A DNA stretch of 64,000 nt, taken from Micromonospora coerulea. GTDB lineage: Bacteria; Actinomycetota; Actinomycetes; Mycobacteriales; Micromonosporaceae. The stretch is from positions 1-64,000 of the forward strand of contig NZ_JAEMUW010000018.1 in NCBI RefSeq assembly GCF_016598485.1. Direction: 5' to 3'. The translations under genes were made by a program, and so were the position numbers. Below the pieces are notes generated by a model. That model did no database searches, had not been told where the DNA came from, and saw only the letters and a program-made list of their open reading frames with translations. Positions within the stretch are counted from its first letter, which is position 1, and each line of letters begins with the position of its first letter. Of this stretch, positions 15,844 through 25,124 are shown in pieces.

Positions 15844-16950
15844 GTGGACACCCCGTCCCTGCTCGGCCCGGTCGGCGAGCGTGTCCCCGACGTCGAACGG
15901 ATCGCCGTGCTCCGGGCGAACGCGCTCGGCGACTTCATCTTCATCCTGCCCGCGTTGGAGTCGCTGCGGGCCGCGTACCCGGCGGCGGAGATCGTGCTGC
16001 TCGGCGCCCCCTGGCACGCGAAGCTCTGGCGCGACCGGCCCGGCCCGGTGGACCGGGTGCTCGTCGTGCCGCCCGCGCCCGGCATCCGCGACCCCGGTCC
16101 GGACGAGCCGGAGTCCCCGATGGACGACTTCCTGGCGGTGGCCCGGAAGGAGCGCTTCGACCTGGCCGTGCAGCTGCATGGTGGGGGCGGCAACTCCAAC
16201 CCGATCGTCACCGGGCTGGGCGCCCGGGTCACCGCCGGGCTGCGGGCCGAGGACGCCCCGCCGCTGGACCGCTGGATCCGGTACGTCTACTACCAGCACG
16301 AGGTGATCCGCTACCTGGAGGTGGTCGCCCTGGTCGGGGCGCCCGCCGCCACGATCATCCCGGCGCTCGCGGTCACCGACGCCGATCGCGCGGAGGCCCG
16401 GCAGGTGCTCGGCGAGCCGGGGCGACCCCGGGTGGCGCTGCATCCGGGGGCCACCGACACCCGGCGGCGCTGGCCGCCGGAGCGCTTCGGGGAGGTCGCC
16501 CGTGCCCTGGCCGGCGACGGGTACGAGGTGCTGGTCACCGGCACGCCGGCCGAGCGCGAGGTGGTCGAGGCGGTGGTGGCGGCGGCCGGGGCACCGGTGC
16601 GCCCGCAGGTCGGCACGCTCAGTCTCGGCGGGCTGGCCGCCTGCTACGCCGGCTGCGCGCTGATGGTCTCCAACGACACCGGCCCGCTGCACCTGGCCGC
16701 CGCCGTCGGCACCCCGACGGTCGGCGTCTACTGGATCGGCAACCTGATCAACGGGGCCACCCCGCTGCGCGCCCGGCACCGGCCGATCGCCTCCTGGACG
16801 ACGCAATGCCCGGCCTGCGGCATGGACTGCACCCGGGACATCTACCCGCACCGTCCCGGCGGCGGCGAATGCCCGCACCGGGACTCGTTCGTCGCCGACG
16901 TGCCGGTGGTCGAGGTGGTCGAGGCCGCCCGCGAGCTGCTCGCCGGCTGA
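15844..16950 (+). CDS. Family 9 glycosyltransferase (heptosyltransferase-like)
   Basis: A 368-residue GT9 enzyme, starting at GTG 15844 six bases after the Hsp20 stop. The N-terminal Rossmann half has RIAVLRANALGDFIFILPAL (the family R-x-x-x-L-G-D-x-x-x-x-P motif). The C-terminal half has VALHPGATDTRRRWPPERFG and LMVSNDTGPLHLAAAVGTPT, the nucleotide-sugar site. A cysteine-containing segment (CPACGMDCTRDIYPH) near the end resembles a metal-binding insert. GT9 enzymes transfer heptose or related sugars to envelope glycans. The HldE-type gene on the opposite strand suggests a shared ADP-heptose-dependent pathway. Confidence 0.85.
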   Translation: MDTPSLLGPVGERVPDVERIAVLRANALGDFIFILPALESLRAAYPAAEIVLLGAPWHAKLWRDRPGPVDRVLVVPPAPGIRDPGPDEPESPMDDFLAVARKERFDLAVQLHGGGGNSNPIVTGLGARVTAGLRAEDAPPLDRWIRYVYYQHEVIRYLEVVALVGAPAATIIPALAVTDADRAEARQVLGEPGRPRVALHPGATDTRRRWPPERFGEVARALAGDGYEVLVTGTPAEREVVEAVVAAAGAPVRPQVGTLSLGGLAACYAGCALMVSNDTGPLHLAAAVGTPTVGVYWIGNLINGATPLRARHRPIASWTTQCPACGMDCTRDIYPHRPGGGECPHRDSFVADVPVVEVVEAARELLAG

Positions 16951-16958
16951 CCCGGCGG

Positions 16959-17837
16959 TCAGGCCGGCTGTGGGGTGTCGGACTCGGTGAACACGACCTC
17001 CCAGGCCTCCACGTCCCGCTCGGTCACCGTGGTCGGCGCCTCCAGGTGGTAGGCCCCGCTGGGCAGCACGCCCGCGCCGCCGTGCCGGGCCATCACCGCG
17101 AGCTGCGCAGCCACGTCCTCGCCCTGGTGCCGCTCGGGCAGCCGCCGCCAGAACTCGAAGCCGCCGGCGTCGACCAGCTTGGCCCGGTCGTAGAGCACGC
17201 AGCCGCCGATCCAGGAGACCTTGTACGCCCGCCACGCGCCCGCCGGCAGCCGCAGCTTCTCGGTGACGTGCAGCAGGTTCGCCGCCGGGTGGATGGATGC
17301 CCGCTGCCACTGCGGGGTGCCGGGGCGGACCCGCTCGGGGACGGGCGGGCCGTCCCACTCCTCGTAGTGCGCGTGGGTCTCCGGCCGGACATCGTCGGCG
17401 TACGACAGGCCGTGCACGGCGTTGCCCACGAAGCCGCAGCCCAGCTCGCGGATCGCGGTGACCAGCCGGGAGAGGGTGCCCGGTTCGAGCCAGACGTCGT
17501 CGTCGAGGCAGAGGACGTACCGGGCGACGGACCGGTCCAGCAGGGAGGCCCGGTGCTCGGCCAGGCCGCGTCGGGGTAGCCGCTGGGTCAGCAGCACCGG
17601 GTGGCCCCGGTGGCGCAGCACCCGGGCCATGGTGGCGGCCGCCGGGTGCCGGTACGCCGGCTCGTCGTCGGACTGGTCGCTGACCACCACCCCGAAGTCG
17701 GCCACGCCCTCTTGGCCGGCCAGCCCGGAGAGGGTGACCGCCAGTTCGGCCGGGCGGTTGCGGGTGGGGATCAACACGTCGAGCTGCCGCGGCCGGCGGA
17801 ACTGCTCGGTCGTGCCGGGGTCGAGCGGTCGATTCAC
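16959..17837 (-). CDS. Family 2 glycosyltransferase
   Basis: A 292-residue GT-A type enzyme. The core motifs are LDVLIPTRNRPAELAVTLSG near the N-terminus and YVLCLDDDVWLEPGTLSRLV, where the LDDD triad is the metal/nucleotide-binding DxD. HQGEDVAAQLAVMARHG follows, the ED acid motif with a likely catalytic Asp/Glu. The GTG start at 17837 overlaps the stop of the kinase/nucleotidyltransferase gene (GTGA), so both are made together. The acceptor is unknown. It converges with the GT9 gene, leaving only a few bases between stops. Confidence 0.85.
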   Translation of the reverse strand: MNRPLDPGTTEQFRRPRQLDVLIPTRNRPAELAVTLSGLAGQEGVADFGVVVSDQSDDEPAYRHPAAATMARVLRHRGHPVLLTQRLPRRGLAEHRASLLDRSVARYVLCLDDDVWLEPGTLSRLVTAIRELGCGFVGNAVHGLSYADDVRPETHAHYEEWDGPPVPERVRPGTPQWQRASIHPAANLLHVTEKLRLPAGAWRAYKVSWIGGCVLYDRAKLVDAGGFEFWRRLPERHQGEDVAAQLAVMARHGGAGVLPSGAYHLEAPTTVTERDVEAWEVVFTESDTPQPA

Positions 17838-19774
17838 GCCGGCCCGCCCGGCACGCCCTCGGTGACCGTGGAGGGCCGCGGCGTGGCGCCGTTGCCGGCG
17901 ACCGACTGCGCCCGGATCCGTTCGATGATCGCCGAGGTGGACCGGTCCGGCACGTAGCCGAGCGTGCGGACCTGGCCGCCCAGCCGCCGCACCAGCGGCG
18001 CCTCCGGGACCATCTCCGGCGGGTAGTCGCCGCCCTTGACGTAGACGTCCGGGCGGACCGCCTCGATCAGCGGCGCCGGGGAGTCCTCCTCGAAGACCAC
18101 CACGTGGTCGACGCACTCCAGCGCCGCAAGCAGCGTTGTCCGGTCCTCCACCGGGTTGACCGGCCGGTCCGGCCCCTTGAGCCGGCGTACGCTGCCGTCG
18201 GAATTGACCGCCACGACCAGCAGGTCGCCGAGCGCGCGGGCCTGGGTCAGGTAGCGGACGTGCCCCGGGTGCAGCACGTCGAAGCAGCCGTTGGTGAAGA
18301 CGACCGAGCGCCCGGAGCGGCGGTGGTCCTCCACGATCGCGGTCAGCTCGTCGGCGTCGACCAGGGTCGGGTGGCCGGTCTCGTCGGTCCCGGCGCCCAG
18401 CGCCGCCAGCAGGTCCTCCCGCCGGCACACGCAGGTGCCGGTGTCGGAGACGGTGACGGTGGCGGCGAGCTGGGCGAGCTGGGCGGCGGTGGGCAGCGAC
18501 GCGTCGGCGGCCAGCGCCAGCGTCATCGCCGCCAGGTACGCGTCCCCCGCACCGACCGCGTGGCTGGCCGGCACCGGCGTGCTGTGGCTGCGCCGCGGTT
18601 CCCCGTCGGCGCCGCCGACCACCGCGCCCTCGGTGTCCAGGGTGACGGCCACCACGTCGGCACCGGTGTGCGCGCGCAGCTCCTCCAGCCGGGACTCGGC
18701 CAGCACCGCCCGGTCGACCCCCTCGCCGGCGGCGGCGTTCACGGTGACGCCGGTGCCGGTGACGCTGAGCCCGTCGCCGGTCATCGCCACCCGGTCCTCC
18801 CCGGGCGTCGGCTCCCCGGTCGGCCCGCCGGCCGTCCGCGCGCCGATGCCGGACCCGGCCGGGCCGGGGCCAGTGCCCGGGAGGTGGCCCTCCCCGGCCG
18901 CCGGGTGCGGGTCGGCGTCGTGCGGGCGCTCGCCCGCCCCACCGGGGGCCGCGCCGACGCTGAGCTCCGACGGGCCGTCCGCCGGGTCGGCGGCCGGATG
19001 GTCGAGATGCAGCTCGGGGCCGGTGTGCTCGCGAGGTGCCGGGCGCGGGCCGACGGTGAAGCCGACCGCGGCGCGGGCCAGCAGCCGGGCCGCCTCGGCG
19101 AAGCTCGGGGTCACCACGGTCGGGTTGAGGCCGCGCCAGTCGGCCAGGTCGTGCGCGTCGAGGGCGACCGTGGCGTAGCGGTCCCGGTTGGTGACCAGCC
19201 AGGCGCGTACGGCCGGGGGCAGCGCGCCCAGGCCGTAGTCGCAGACCACCAGCGTCGGCCGGCTGCCCGTGGCGGCCTTCAGCTCCTCGGTCGCGCAGTC
19301 GAGCGCGGTGAGCAGGCGCGCCACGCCGCCGTCGTCGAGCGCGTCCTCCGGGTTGCCGGAGTCCTCGCGCAGCAGGATCTGGTTCCCGGCGAGCATCCGC
19401 CGCTTGACCGGGGTCGGCCGGCCGGGCTGGTTGACCGTCCGGTCCCAGACGGCGGCGCGGTCGAGGCAGTCGTGCAGTTCGTCGCCGGCCACGTCGGCGC
19501 CGACCGGCGCCACCAGCACCGCCCGGCCGCCGAGGGTGGCGACGTTGACCGCCGTGTTCGCCGCCCCACCCGCCGCGGAGATGCGCCGGCGCAGGCTGAG
19601 GACCGGGGCGGGGGCCTCGCGGCAGAGCCTCTCGGACTCCGCGAACCGCCACTCGTCCAGCATGGCGTCGCCGACGACCAGCACGGGACGTCCCTGCCAG
19701 TCCGCCACGACGGTGGCGAGCCGGCGCTCTTGCGCTGCTGCTCCTGCCATGCCTTCCGGGGTCCCCTCAGCCAT
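17834..19774 (-). CDS. hldE: Bifunctional HldE-type heptose-7-phosphate kinase / heptose-1-phosphate adenylyltransferase
   Basis: A 646-residue protein with a PfkB/ribokinase domain (residues about 25-460) and a cytidylyltransferase-like domain (about 485-630). The kinase has RISAAGGAANTAVNVATLGG and the catalytic GAGDAY (408-413). The transferase has FTNGCFDVLHPGHVRYL (HPGH at 502-505), LKGPDRPVNPVEDRTTLLAA and YVKGGDYPPEM. The E. coli enzyme is about 477 residues; the excess is a low-complexity Gly/Pro/Ala/His-rich insert at about 243-350 inside the kinase. The product would be ADP-heptose for glycan assembly with the GT2 and GT9 neighbours. The start could also be the ATG at 19750. Confidence 0.85.
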   Translation of the reverse strand: MAEGTPEGMAGAAAQERRLATVVADWQGRPVLVVGDAMLDEWRFAESERLCREAPAPVLSLRRRISAAGGAANTAVNVATLGGRAVLVAPVGADVAGDELHDCLDRAAVWDRTVNQPGRPTPVKRRMLAGNQILLREDSGNPEDALDDGGVARLLTALDCATEELKAATGSRPTLVVCDYGLGALPPAVRAWLVTNRDRYATVALDAHDLADWRGLNPTVVTPSFAEAARLLARAAVGFTVGPRPAPREHTGPELHLDHPAADPADGPSELSVGAAPGGAGERPHDADPHPAAGEGHLPGTGPGPAGSGIGARTAGGPTGEPTPGEDRVAMTGDGLSVTGTGVTVNAAAGEGVDRAVLAESRLEELRAHTGADVVAVTLDTEGAVVGGADGEPRRSHSTPVPASHAVGAGDAYLAAMTLALAADASLPTAAQLAQLAATVTVSDTGTCVCRREDLLAALGAGTDETGHPTLVDADELTAIVEDHRRSGRSVVFTNGCFDVLHPGHVRYLTQARALGDLLVVAVNSDGSVRRLKGPDRPVNPVEDRTTLLAALECVDHVVVFEEDSPAPLIEAVRPDVYVKGGDYPPEMVPEAPLVRRLGGQVRTLGYVPDRSTSAIIERIRAQSVAGNGATPRPSTVTEGVPGGPA

Positions 19775-19912
19775 GCCCGTCAAACCTGGCGTCCGCGCCG
19801 CTGGGCGGGTCCGTGGTGCCGGTGCGCCGGTCCGGGCCGCGCTTCGGGCACCGACCTTCGGATTTCCCTCGCCGTCCGGGCATGTTCCGGGAGGCGCGGG
19901 AAAGAAGGCGGG

Positions 19913-21589
19913 ATGACGACCGAAGCCCAAGCCGGGCCGGTGCTGCACGCCCGCCAGATCCGCCTGCTGATGGTCGGGCTGATGACCGGGATGCTGCTGG
20001 CCGCCCTGGACCAGACCATCGTGGGTACGGCGCTGCCCACCATCGTCGGCGAGCTGGGCGGGATCAACCACTACTCGTGGGTGGTGACCGCATATCTGCT
20101 CGCCTCCACCGCCTCCACCCCGCTGTATGGCAAGATGGCCGACCTGTACGGGCGCCGCCCGGTGTTCCTCTTCTCGATCGGCACGTTCCTGCTCGGCTCG
20201 CTGCTGGCCGGCCTGTCGCAGAACATGACCCAGCTGATCCTCACCCGGGGCGTGCAGGGGCTCGGCGCGGGCGGCCTGCTGACGCTGGCGTTCACCATCA
20301 TCTCGGACGTGGTGTCGCCCCGGGAGCGCGGTCGCTACCAGGGGCTGTTCGGCGCGGTCTTCGGGGTGTCGTCGGTGGCCGGGCCGCTGGTCGGCGGGTA
20401 CTTCGCGGAGAACAACTGGCGGTGGATCTTCTACATCAACGTGCCGCTGGGGATCCTGGCGATCGTGGTCTGCTACCACGTCATGCGGCTGATCCCGTTC
20501 CAGCGCCGGGAGCACGCCATCGACTGGCTCGGCGCGGGGCTGCTGGTCACCGGGGTGAGCAGCCTGCTGCTCGCGCTGAGCTGGGGCGGCAACCAGTACG
20601 CCTGGGGCTCCGGCGTGATCATCGGGCTCTTCGTGGTCGGCGCGGTGCTCGGGGTGGCCTTCGTGCTCCAGGAGGCCCGGGTGGCCGAGCCGATCCTGCC
20701 GCTGCGACTGTTCCGCACGCCCACCTTCGCGCTGGCCAACTCGGCCGGCTTCGTGCTCGGCCTGGTGATGTTCGGGTCGATCATCTTCATCCCGCTCTAC
20801 CTGCAGATCGTCAAGGGGGCCTCGCCGACCGCCAGCGGTCTGCTGATGCTGCCGATGATGGCCGGCATCATCGTCACCTCGGTGCTGACCGGGCGGGCGA
20901 TGAGCCGGATCGGGCGGTACAAGTGGTTCCCGGTGTCCGGCTCCGTGGTGCTGCTGACCGGCATGCTTCTCTTCACCCGGCTCCAGGTGGACACCTCGCT
21001 CTGGGTGGCGTTCGGGTTCATGGTGGTGATCGGCGTCGGCCTGGGCCTGTGCATGCAGTCGCTGATCCTGGCGGTGCAGAACGCGGTGGACGTCCGCGAC
21101 CTGGGGGCCGGCACGTCCTCGGCGACCTTCTTCCGGTCGTTGGGCGGCTCGTTCGGGGTGGCCATCCTCGGTGCGGTGCTGTCGTCGCAGCTCACCCGCC
21201 ACCTGGCCGACCGGCTGCCGGGCGCCATCGCGCAGCTTCCGCCCGACCAGCGAGCCGCGGTGGCGGCCAGTGGCGGCGCGGACATCTCGATCAACGACCC
21301 GGCGACCATCCTCGCCCTGCCCGGCCCGGTCCGGGCCGCCATCCAGACCGCGTTCACCGATTCGCTGCACCTGGTCTTCCTGACCACCGGCCTGATCGCC
21401 ATCCTGGCCGTCCTGGTCACCCTGGCGCTGCCCGACCACCAGTTGCGCGGCACCGGCCCGCAGGGCGCCACCGGCGGCGCCGACCCGCTGGGCGGCAAGG
21501 CCGCCGCCCCCGGCGGCAAGCCCCTGTCGAAGGAGTCCAGGGCGGAAGCCGCCGCCGAGATGGAGTCCAAGAGCCAGACGATGCTCTAG
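19913..21589 (+). CDS. MFS drug:proton antiporter, DHA2 (14-helix) family
   Basis: A 558-residue transporter. The ATG at 19913 is preceded by GAAGGCGGG. The sequence has the DHA2 motif LLAALDQTIVGTALPTIVGE in helix 1, GKMADLYGRRPVFLFSIGTF (motif A) after helix 2, and GLFGAVFGVSSVAGPLVGGY with motif C. About 14 helices are seen, and the C-terminus is a hydrophilic, Gly/Lys-rich tail. Relatives (EmrB/QacA type) export hydrophobic drugs or siderophores by proton exchange. It is divergent from hldE. No local regulator gene is adjacent. Confidence 0.9.
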   Translation: MTTEAQAGPVLHARQIRLLMVGLMTGMLLAALDQTIVGTALPTIVGELGGINHYSWVVTAYLLASTASTPLYGKMADLYGRRPVFLFSIGTFLLGSLLAGLSQNMTQLILTRGVQGLGAGGLLTLAFTIISDVVSPRERGRYQGLFGAVFGVSSVAGPLVGGYFAENNWRWIFYINVPLGILAIVVCYHVMRLIPFQRREHAIDWLGAGLLVTGVSSLLLALSWGGNQYAWGSGVIIGLFVVGAVLGVAFVLQEARVAEPILPLRLFRTPTFALANSAGFVLGLVMFGSIIFIPLYLQIVKGASPTASGLLMLPMMAGIIVTSVLTGRAMSRIGRYKWFPVSGSVVLLTGMLLFTRLQVDTSLWVAFGFMVVIGVGLGLCMQSLILAVQNAVDVRDLGAGTSSATFFRSLGGSFGVAILGAVLSSQLTRHLADRLPGAIAQLPPDQRAAVAASGGADISINDPATILALPGPVRAAIQTAFTDSLHLVFLTTGLIAILAVLVTLALPDHQLRGTGPQGATGGADPLGGKAAAPGGKPLSKESRAEAAAEMESKSQTML

Positions 21590-21808
21590 TCACCCGACGG
21601 AACGGCGGCGGTCGGGCGGCCCGCCGGGCCGGGGTGCCAGGCTGGTGATCAGCATCGACGGGCGTAACGAAATCGCGGTGGGCGGCGTCCAAAGGAGATG
21701 GGACCGCCTCGTGGTGGTCCGCGGCCGAACCCGGGCGGGTCCGCCCGGGTGGCCGGCGCCGCCTCCGAGCCGTCTGCGGAGCGGCCCTCCTTCGACCGGG
21801 GGACGTCC

Positions 21809-22714
21809 ATGCTCCAGTACCGCACCCGCCGGATCATCCGTACCGGCCTCGCCATCCTCGCTCTCACCGTCGCGCCGGCCGCCGTCCTGCCGTCCGGCCC
21901 GGCCCTCGCCGCCCCGCCGCCCCGGGCGGACCTCCAGCTCGACCTGACCGCCGTGACCCCGGTCGCCATGATCCAGCCGGACGGCGCGCTGGTGCACCTG
22001 CGCGCCGCCGTCAACAACATCGGCGCGGCCGGGGTGGACGATCTCACCGTCACGCTGAAGCCGCCGGCCGGCAGCCGGATCGTCGGCGACCCGAGCTGGC
22101 AGTGCGACTACACCACCTTCGTCTGCGTGAACATCTACGGGCCGGTGCCGGCCGGTGGCACCGCCGAGCCGCTCAGCATCTACCTGTCACTTCCGGCCGG
22201 TGCGGCGGGCACGGTCGCGACCGTCAGCGCGACCGCCGCCACCAGCGCCCGCGAGGCCTCCCGGACCAACAACACCGACCGGGTGAGCGTCACCTACCAG
22301 CCGATCGCCGACCTCACCCTGCTCCCCGGCGACGCCGGCGGGGTGTACCCGGAAGTCGAGCTGCCCATCTCGGGCGGCGACCGGGCGGTCACGTTCACTG
22401 TCCGGAACGACGGTACGGGCACCGCCCAGGACCTGCGGCTGGTCATCGAGTGGCCGGAGGGCGTCACCCGGAACATCGCTCCCGTCGCCGGTACCACGAA
22501 CTGGCAGTGCGAGTTCGCCGCCACCTCGGTCGTCTGCACGGCCGGACCGCTCGCGCCGGGCTCGACCGCGGGGATCTACATCCCGCTGACGTTCCCGGCC
22601 GGCACGCTCGACCAGCGGATCGCCGTCCACGGCTCGGTGACCACCTCGGGTCCGGAGTGGCAGACGGACTCGAACAACGTCGCGGACGCCTGGTTCCGCT
22701 ACGCCGAGATCTGA
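21809..22714 (+). CDS. Secreted protein with two DUF11/CARDB-like beta domains
   Basis: A 301-residue exported protein. The signal peptide MLQYRTRRIIRTGLAILALT ends near PALAAPPPRA. The mature part has two similar Ig-like units: DLQLDLTAVTPVAMIQPDGA through SWQCDYTTFVCVNIYGPVPA, and DLTLLPGDAGGVYPEVELPI through NWQCEFAATSVVCTAGPLAP. Each has the W-Q-C...V-C cysteine pair and a G-x-x-A/P-L-x-I-x-L-P ending. Such domains occur in surface adhesins; no catalytic motif. The ATG at 21809 is preferred over the upstream in-frame ATG at 21698. Confidence 0.75.
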   Translation: MLQYRTRRIIRTGLAILALTVAPAAVLPSGPALAAPPPRADLQLDLTAVTPVAMIQPDGALVHLRAAVNNIGAAGVDDLTVTLKPPAGSRIVGDPSWQCDYTTFVCVNIYGPVPAGGTAEPLSIYLSLPAGAAGTVATVSATAATSAREASRTNNTDRVSVTYQPIADLTLLPGDAGGVYPEVELPISGGDRAVTFTVRNDGTGTAQDLRLVIEWPEGVTRNIAPVAGTTNWQCEFAATSVVCTAGPLAPGSTAGIYIPLTFPAGTLDQRIAVHGSVTTSGPEWQTDSNNVADAWFRYAEI

Positions 22715-22741
22715 CCGTCGGACCGGCTGGTCCTCGGGTGC

Positions 22742-23233
22742 CTACTTGAGGATCAGCCGGTTGGTCTGCTCAAAGACGTCCAGGTCGGCGAGGGTTTCGT
22801 TGACGCTGGCGGAGAGCGGGGCGGGGAACTCCGCCCGGTGGAAGAAGTCGGCGTCGGTGGTCTCGTCGGTCACCCGGGCCAGTTCGCCGTCCCACTCGTC
22901 GACCCGGAACGCGGTGGTGAAGATCTGGTACCGGTGGCCGTACATGTTGGTGTGGGTGCGGTCCGGGCCGGTGTAGAGGGCGAACGCGCTGACCCGCAAG
23001 GCGCGCAGCCCGGTCTCCTCACGCACCTCGCGGACGGCGCAGTCGGCGATCGACTCGCCCAGTTCCATCGCGCCGGCCGGCATCGCCCACTGGCCGTTGT
23101 CCGAGCGCTGGATCAGCAGCACCCGGGCGGCGTTGTCGCGGACCACGGCGCGGGCGCCGACGAACATCAGGGTGCGGTCACCGGCGAGGGCGCGCAGCTG
23201 CCCCACGTACGAATCGGCCCAGGAGATGCTCAC
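22742..23233 (-). CDS. Nudix hydrolase
   Basis: A 163-residue Nudix protein. The Nudix box is complete: GAMELGESIADCAVREVREE followed by TGL, matching G-x5-E-x7-R-E-x-x-E-E-x-G. The RDNAARVLLIQRSDNGQWAM strand before it is typical. Members hydrolyse nucleoside diphosphates linked to X; substrate specificity cannot be seen. The start is GTG 23233 or TTG 23242. It is divergent from the acyl-CoA ligase 56 bp away, so the promoters overlap. Confidence 0.9.
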   Translation of the reverse strand: MSISWADSYVGQLRALAGDRTLMFVGARAVVRDNAARVLLIQRSDNGQWAMPAGAMELGESIADCAVREVREETGLRALRVSAFALYTGPDRTHTNMYGHRYQIFTTAFRVDEWDGELARVTDETTDADFFHRAEFPAPLSASVNETLADLDVFEQTNRLILK

Positions 23234-23289
23234 CTGCGACAATTTACGGGGCTTCCCAACGTGTGACCGCCGACACTAGCTTGTTACCC

Positions 23290-24939
23290 ATGCGTAGCAC
23301 GATGATGGACGCCCCCCTTCAGGTCGCCCGGATCCTCGAACACGGCTCCACCGTGCACGGCACGGCGGAGGTCGTCACCTGGACCGGTGCCGAGCCCCGC
23401 CGGATGTCGTACGCGGAGGTCGGGCGGACCGCCGCCCGGCTGGCGCACGCGCTGCGCGACGAGTGCGGGGTGACCGGTGACGAGCGGGTCGCCACGTTCA
23501 TGTGGAACAACAACGAGCACCTGGCGGCGTACTTCGCCGTGCCCAGCATGGGCGCGGTGCTGCACACCCTCAACCTCCGACTCTTCCCCGACCAGGTCGC
23601 CTACATCGCCAATCACGCCGAGGACCGGGTGGTGCTGGTCGACTCGACCCTGATCCCGCTGCTCGCCCGGGTGATCGGCGAGCTGACCACGGTGCGGCAC
23701 GTGGTGGTGGTCGGCGGCGGCGACCCGGCGCCGCTGGTGGCCGCGGCCGGCGACCGGATCACCTTCCACCACTGGGACGCCCTGCTGGCGGGCCGGCCGG
23801 AGACGTACGACTGGCCGGAGGTGGACGAGCGGGACGCCGCCGCCCTCTGCTACACCTCCGGGACCACCGGCAACCCCAAGGGGGTCGCCTACTCGCACCG
23901 CTCGATCTACCTGCACTCGCTGCAGGTGTGCATGCCGGAGAGCTTCGGGCTCGGCCCCCAGGTGCGGGAGCTTGCCATCGTGCCGATGTTCCACGCGATG
24001 TCCTGGGGCCTGCCGTACGCGGCGTTCCTCTCCGGTGCGTCGCTGATCATGCCCGACCGCTTCCTCCAGGCCGCGCCGATCGCCGAGATGATCGCCGCCG
24101 AGCGGCCCACCCTGGCCGGCGCGGTGCCGACCATCTGGACGGACCTGCTGGCCTACCTGGACAGCCACGACGTGGACACCTCCTCGCTGAAGGAGGTGAT
24201 CATCGGCGGCTCGGCCTGCCCGCCGGCGCTGATGCACGCGTTCCACGAGCGGCACCACATCGAGGTGATCCACGCCTGGGGGATGACCGAGATGTCCCCG
24301 CTCGGCTCGGTCTCCCGGCCGCCGGCCGGCGCGACCGGCGAGGATGCCTGGCGGTACCGCTACACGCAGGGCCGGGTGCCGGCCGGGGTCGAGGCCCGGA
24401 TCGTCGGTCCGCTCGGCGAGCCGCTGCCCGCCGACGGGACGTCCGTCGGCGAGCTGGAGGTCCGCGGGCCGTGGGTGACCGCCCGGTACGTCGGTGACGA
24501 GACCCCGGACGAGGAGAAGTTCCGCGACGGCTGGCTGCGGACGGGTGACGTCGGCATGCTCTCGCCGGACGGCTACATCACCCTCACCGACCGGGCCAAG
24601 GACGTGATCAAGTCGGGCGGGGAGTGGATCTCCTCGGTCGAGCTGGAGAACGCCCTGATGGCGCACCCCGCGGTGCTGGAGGCGTGCGTGGTCGGCGTGC
24701 CCGACGAGCGGTGGGACGAGCGGCCGCTGGCGACGGTGGTGGTCCGGGAGGGCGCGTCGGTGACGGCCGAGGAGTTGCGCGACTTCCTGGCGAAGTCGGT
24801 GGCCCGCTGGCAGTTGCCCGAGCGGTGGGCGTTCATCGACGCGGTGCCGAAGACCAGCGTCGGCAAGTTCGACAAGAAGGTGGTCCGTTCCCGGTACGCG
24901 GACGGCGGCCTTGAGGTGCGGGAACTGACCGCGTCGTAA
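23290..24939 (+). CDS. Acyl-CoA synthetase / long-chain fatty acid-CoA ligase-type AMP-binding enzyme
   Basis: A 549-residue ANL-superfamily enzyme. The AMP-binding P-loop is YTSGTTGNPKGVAYSHR, the adenylate motif A5-like segment is HAWGMTEMSPLGS, and the hinge Asp and C-terminal Lys motifs are DGWLRTGDVGMLSPDGYITL and PKTSVGKFDKKVV (the invariant Lys). It activates a carboxylic acid as the adenylate and joins it to CoA; acyl-chain length is not deducible. The start ATG 23290 (MRSTMMDAPLQ) matches the family N-terminus better than GTG 23263. Followed by a hairpin terminator. Confidence 0.9.
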   Translation: MRSTMMDAPLQVARILEHGSTVHGTAEVVTWTGAEPRRMSYAEVGRTAARLAHALRDECGVTGDERVATFMWNNNEHLAAYFAVPSMGAVLHTLNLRLFPDQVAYIANHAEDRVVLVDSTLIPLLARVIGELTTVRHVVVVGGGDPAPLVAAAGDRITFHHWDALLAGRPETYDWPEVDERDAAALCYTSGTTGNPKGVAYSHRSIYLHSLQVCMPESFGLGPQVRELAIVPMFHAMSWGLPYAAFLSGASLIMPDRFLQAAPIAEMIAAERPTLAGAVPTIWTDLLAYLDSHDVDTSSLKEVIIGGSACPPALMHAFHERHHIEVIHAWGMTEMSPLGSVSRPPAGATGEDAWRYRYTQGRVPAGVEARIVGPLGEPLPADGTSVGELEVRGPWVTARYVGDETPDEEKFRDGWLRTGDVGMLSPDGYITLTDRAKDVIKSGGEWISSVELENALMAHPAVLEACVVGVPDERWDERPLATVVVREGASVTAEELRDFLAKSVARWQLPERWAFIDAVPKTSVGKFDKKVVRSRYADGGLEVRELTAS

Positions 24940-25005
24940 CACTTTCCGGCGTACCGTCGCCTGCACGGGTAGGGGCGTGATTCGAGAGAAGGCATCCCTC
25001 CCCAG

Positions 25006-25042
25006 GGGCGGCCCCGGCGTTCGCACCGCGCCGGGGCCGCCC
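25006..25042. terminator. Terminator between convergent genes
   Basis: GGGCGGCCCCGGC at 25006-25018 pairs perfectly with GCCGGGGCCGCCC at 25030-25042 across an 11-base loop. It lies between the acyl-CoA ligase and the quinone reductase ends. Confidence 0.75.
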
Positions 25043-25124
25043 GTCCATGGGGGCGACCCGCACGACAATTGTCGCGAAACTTGTTCGCCTCTGTCTCGAT
25101 GACGGAGAAATCCGTTTCGTGGTC

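Noticed and set aside
16959..19652. Single 897-codon minus-strand reading frame
   Set aside because: Most of it is Arg/Gly-rich frame-shadow of hldE; only the part from 17837 (GT2) is a gene.
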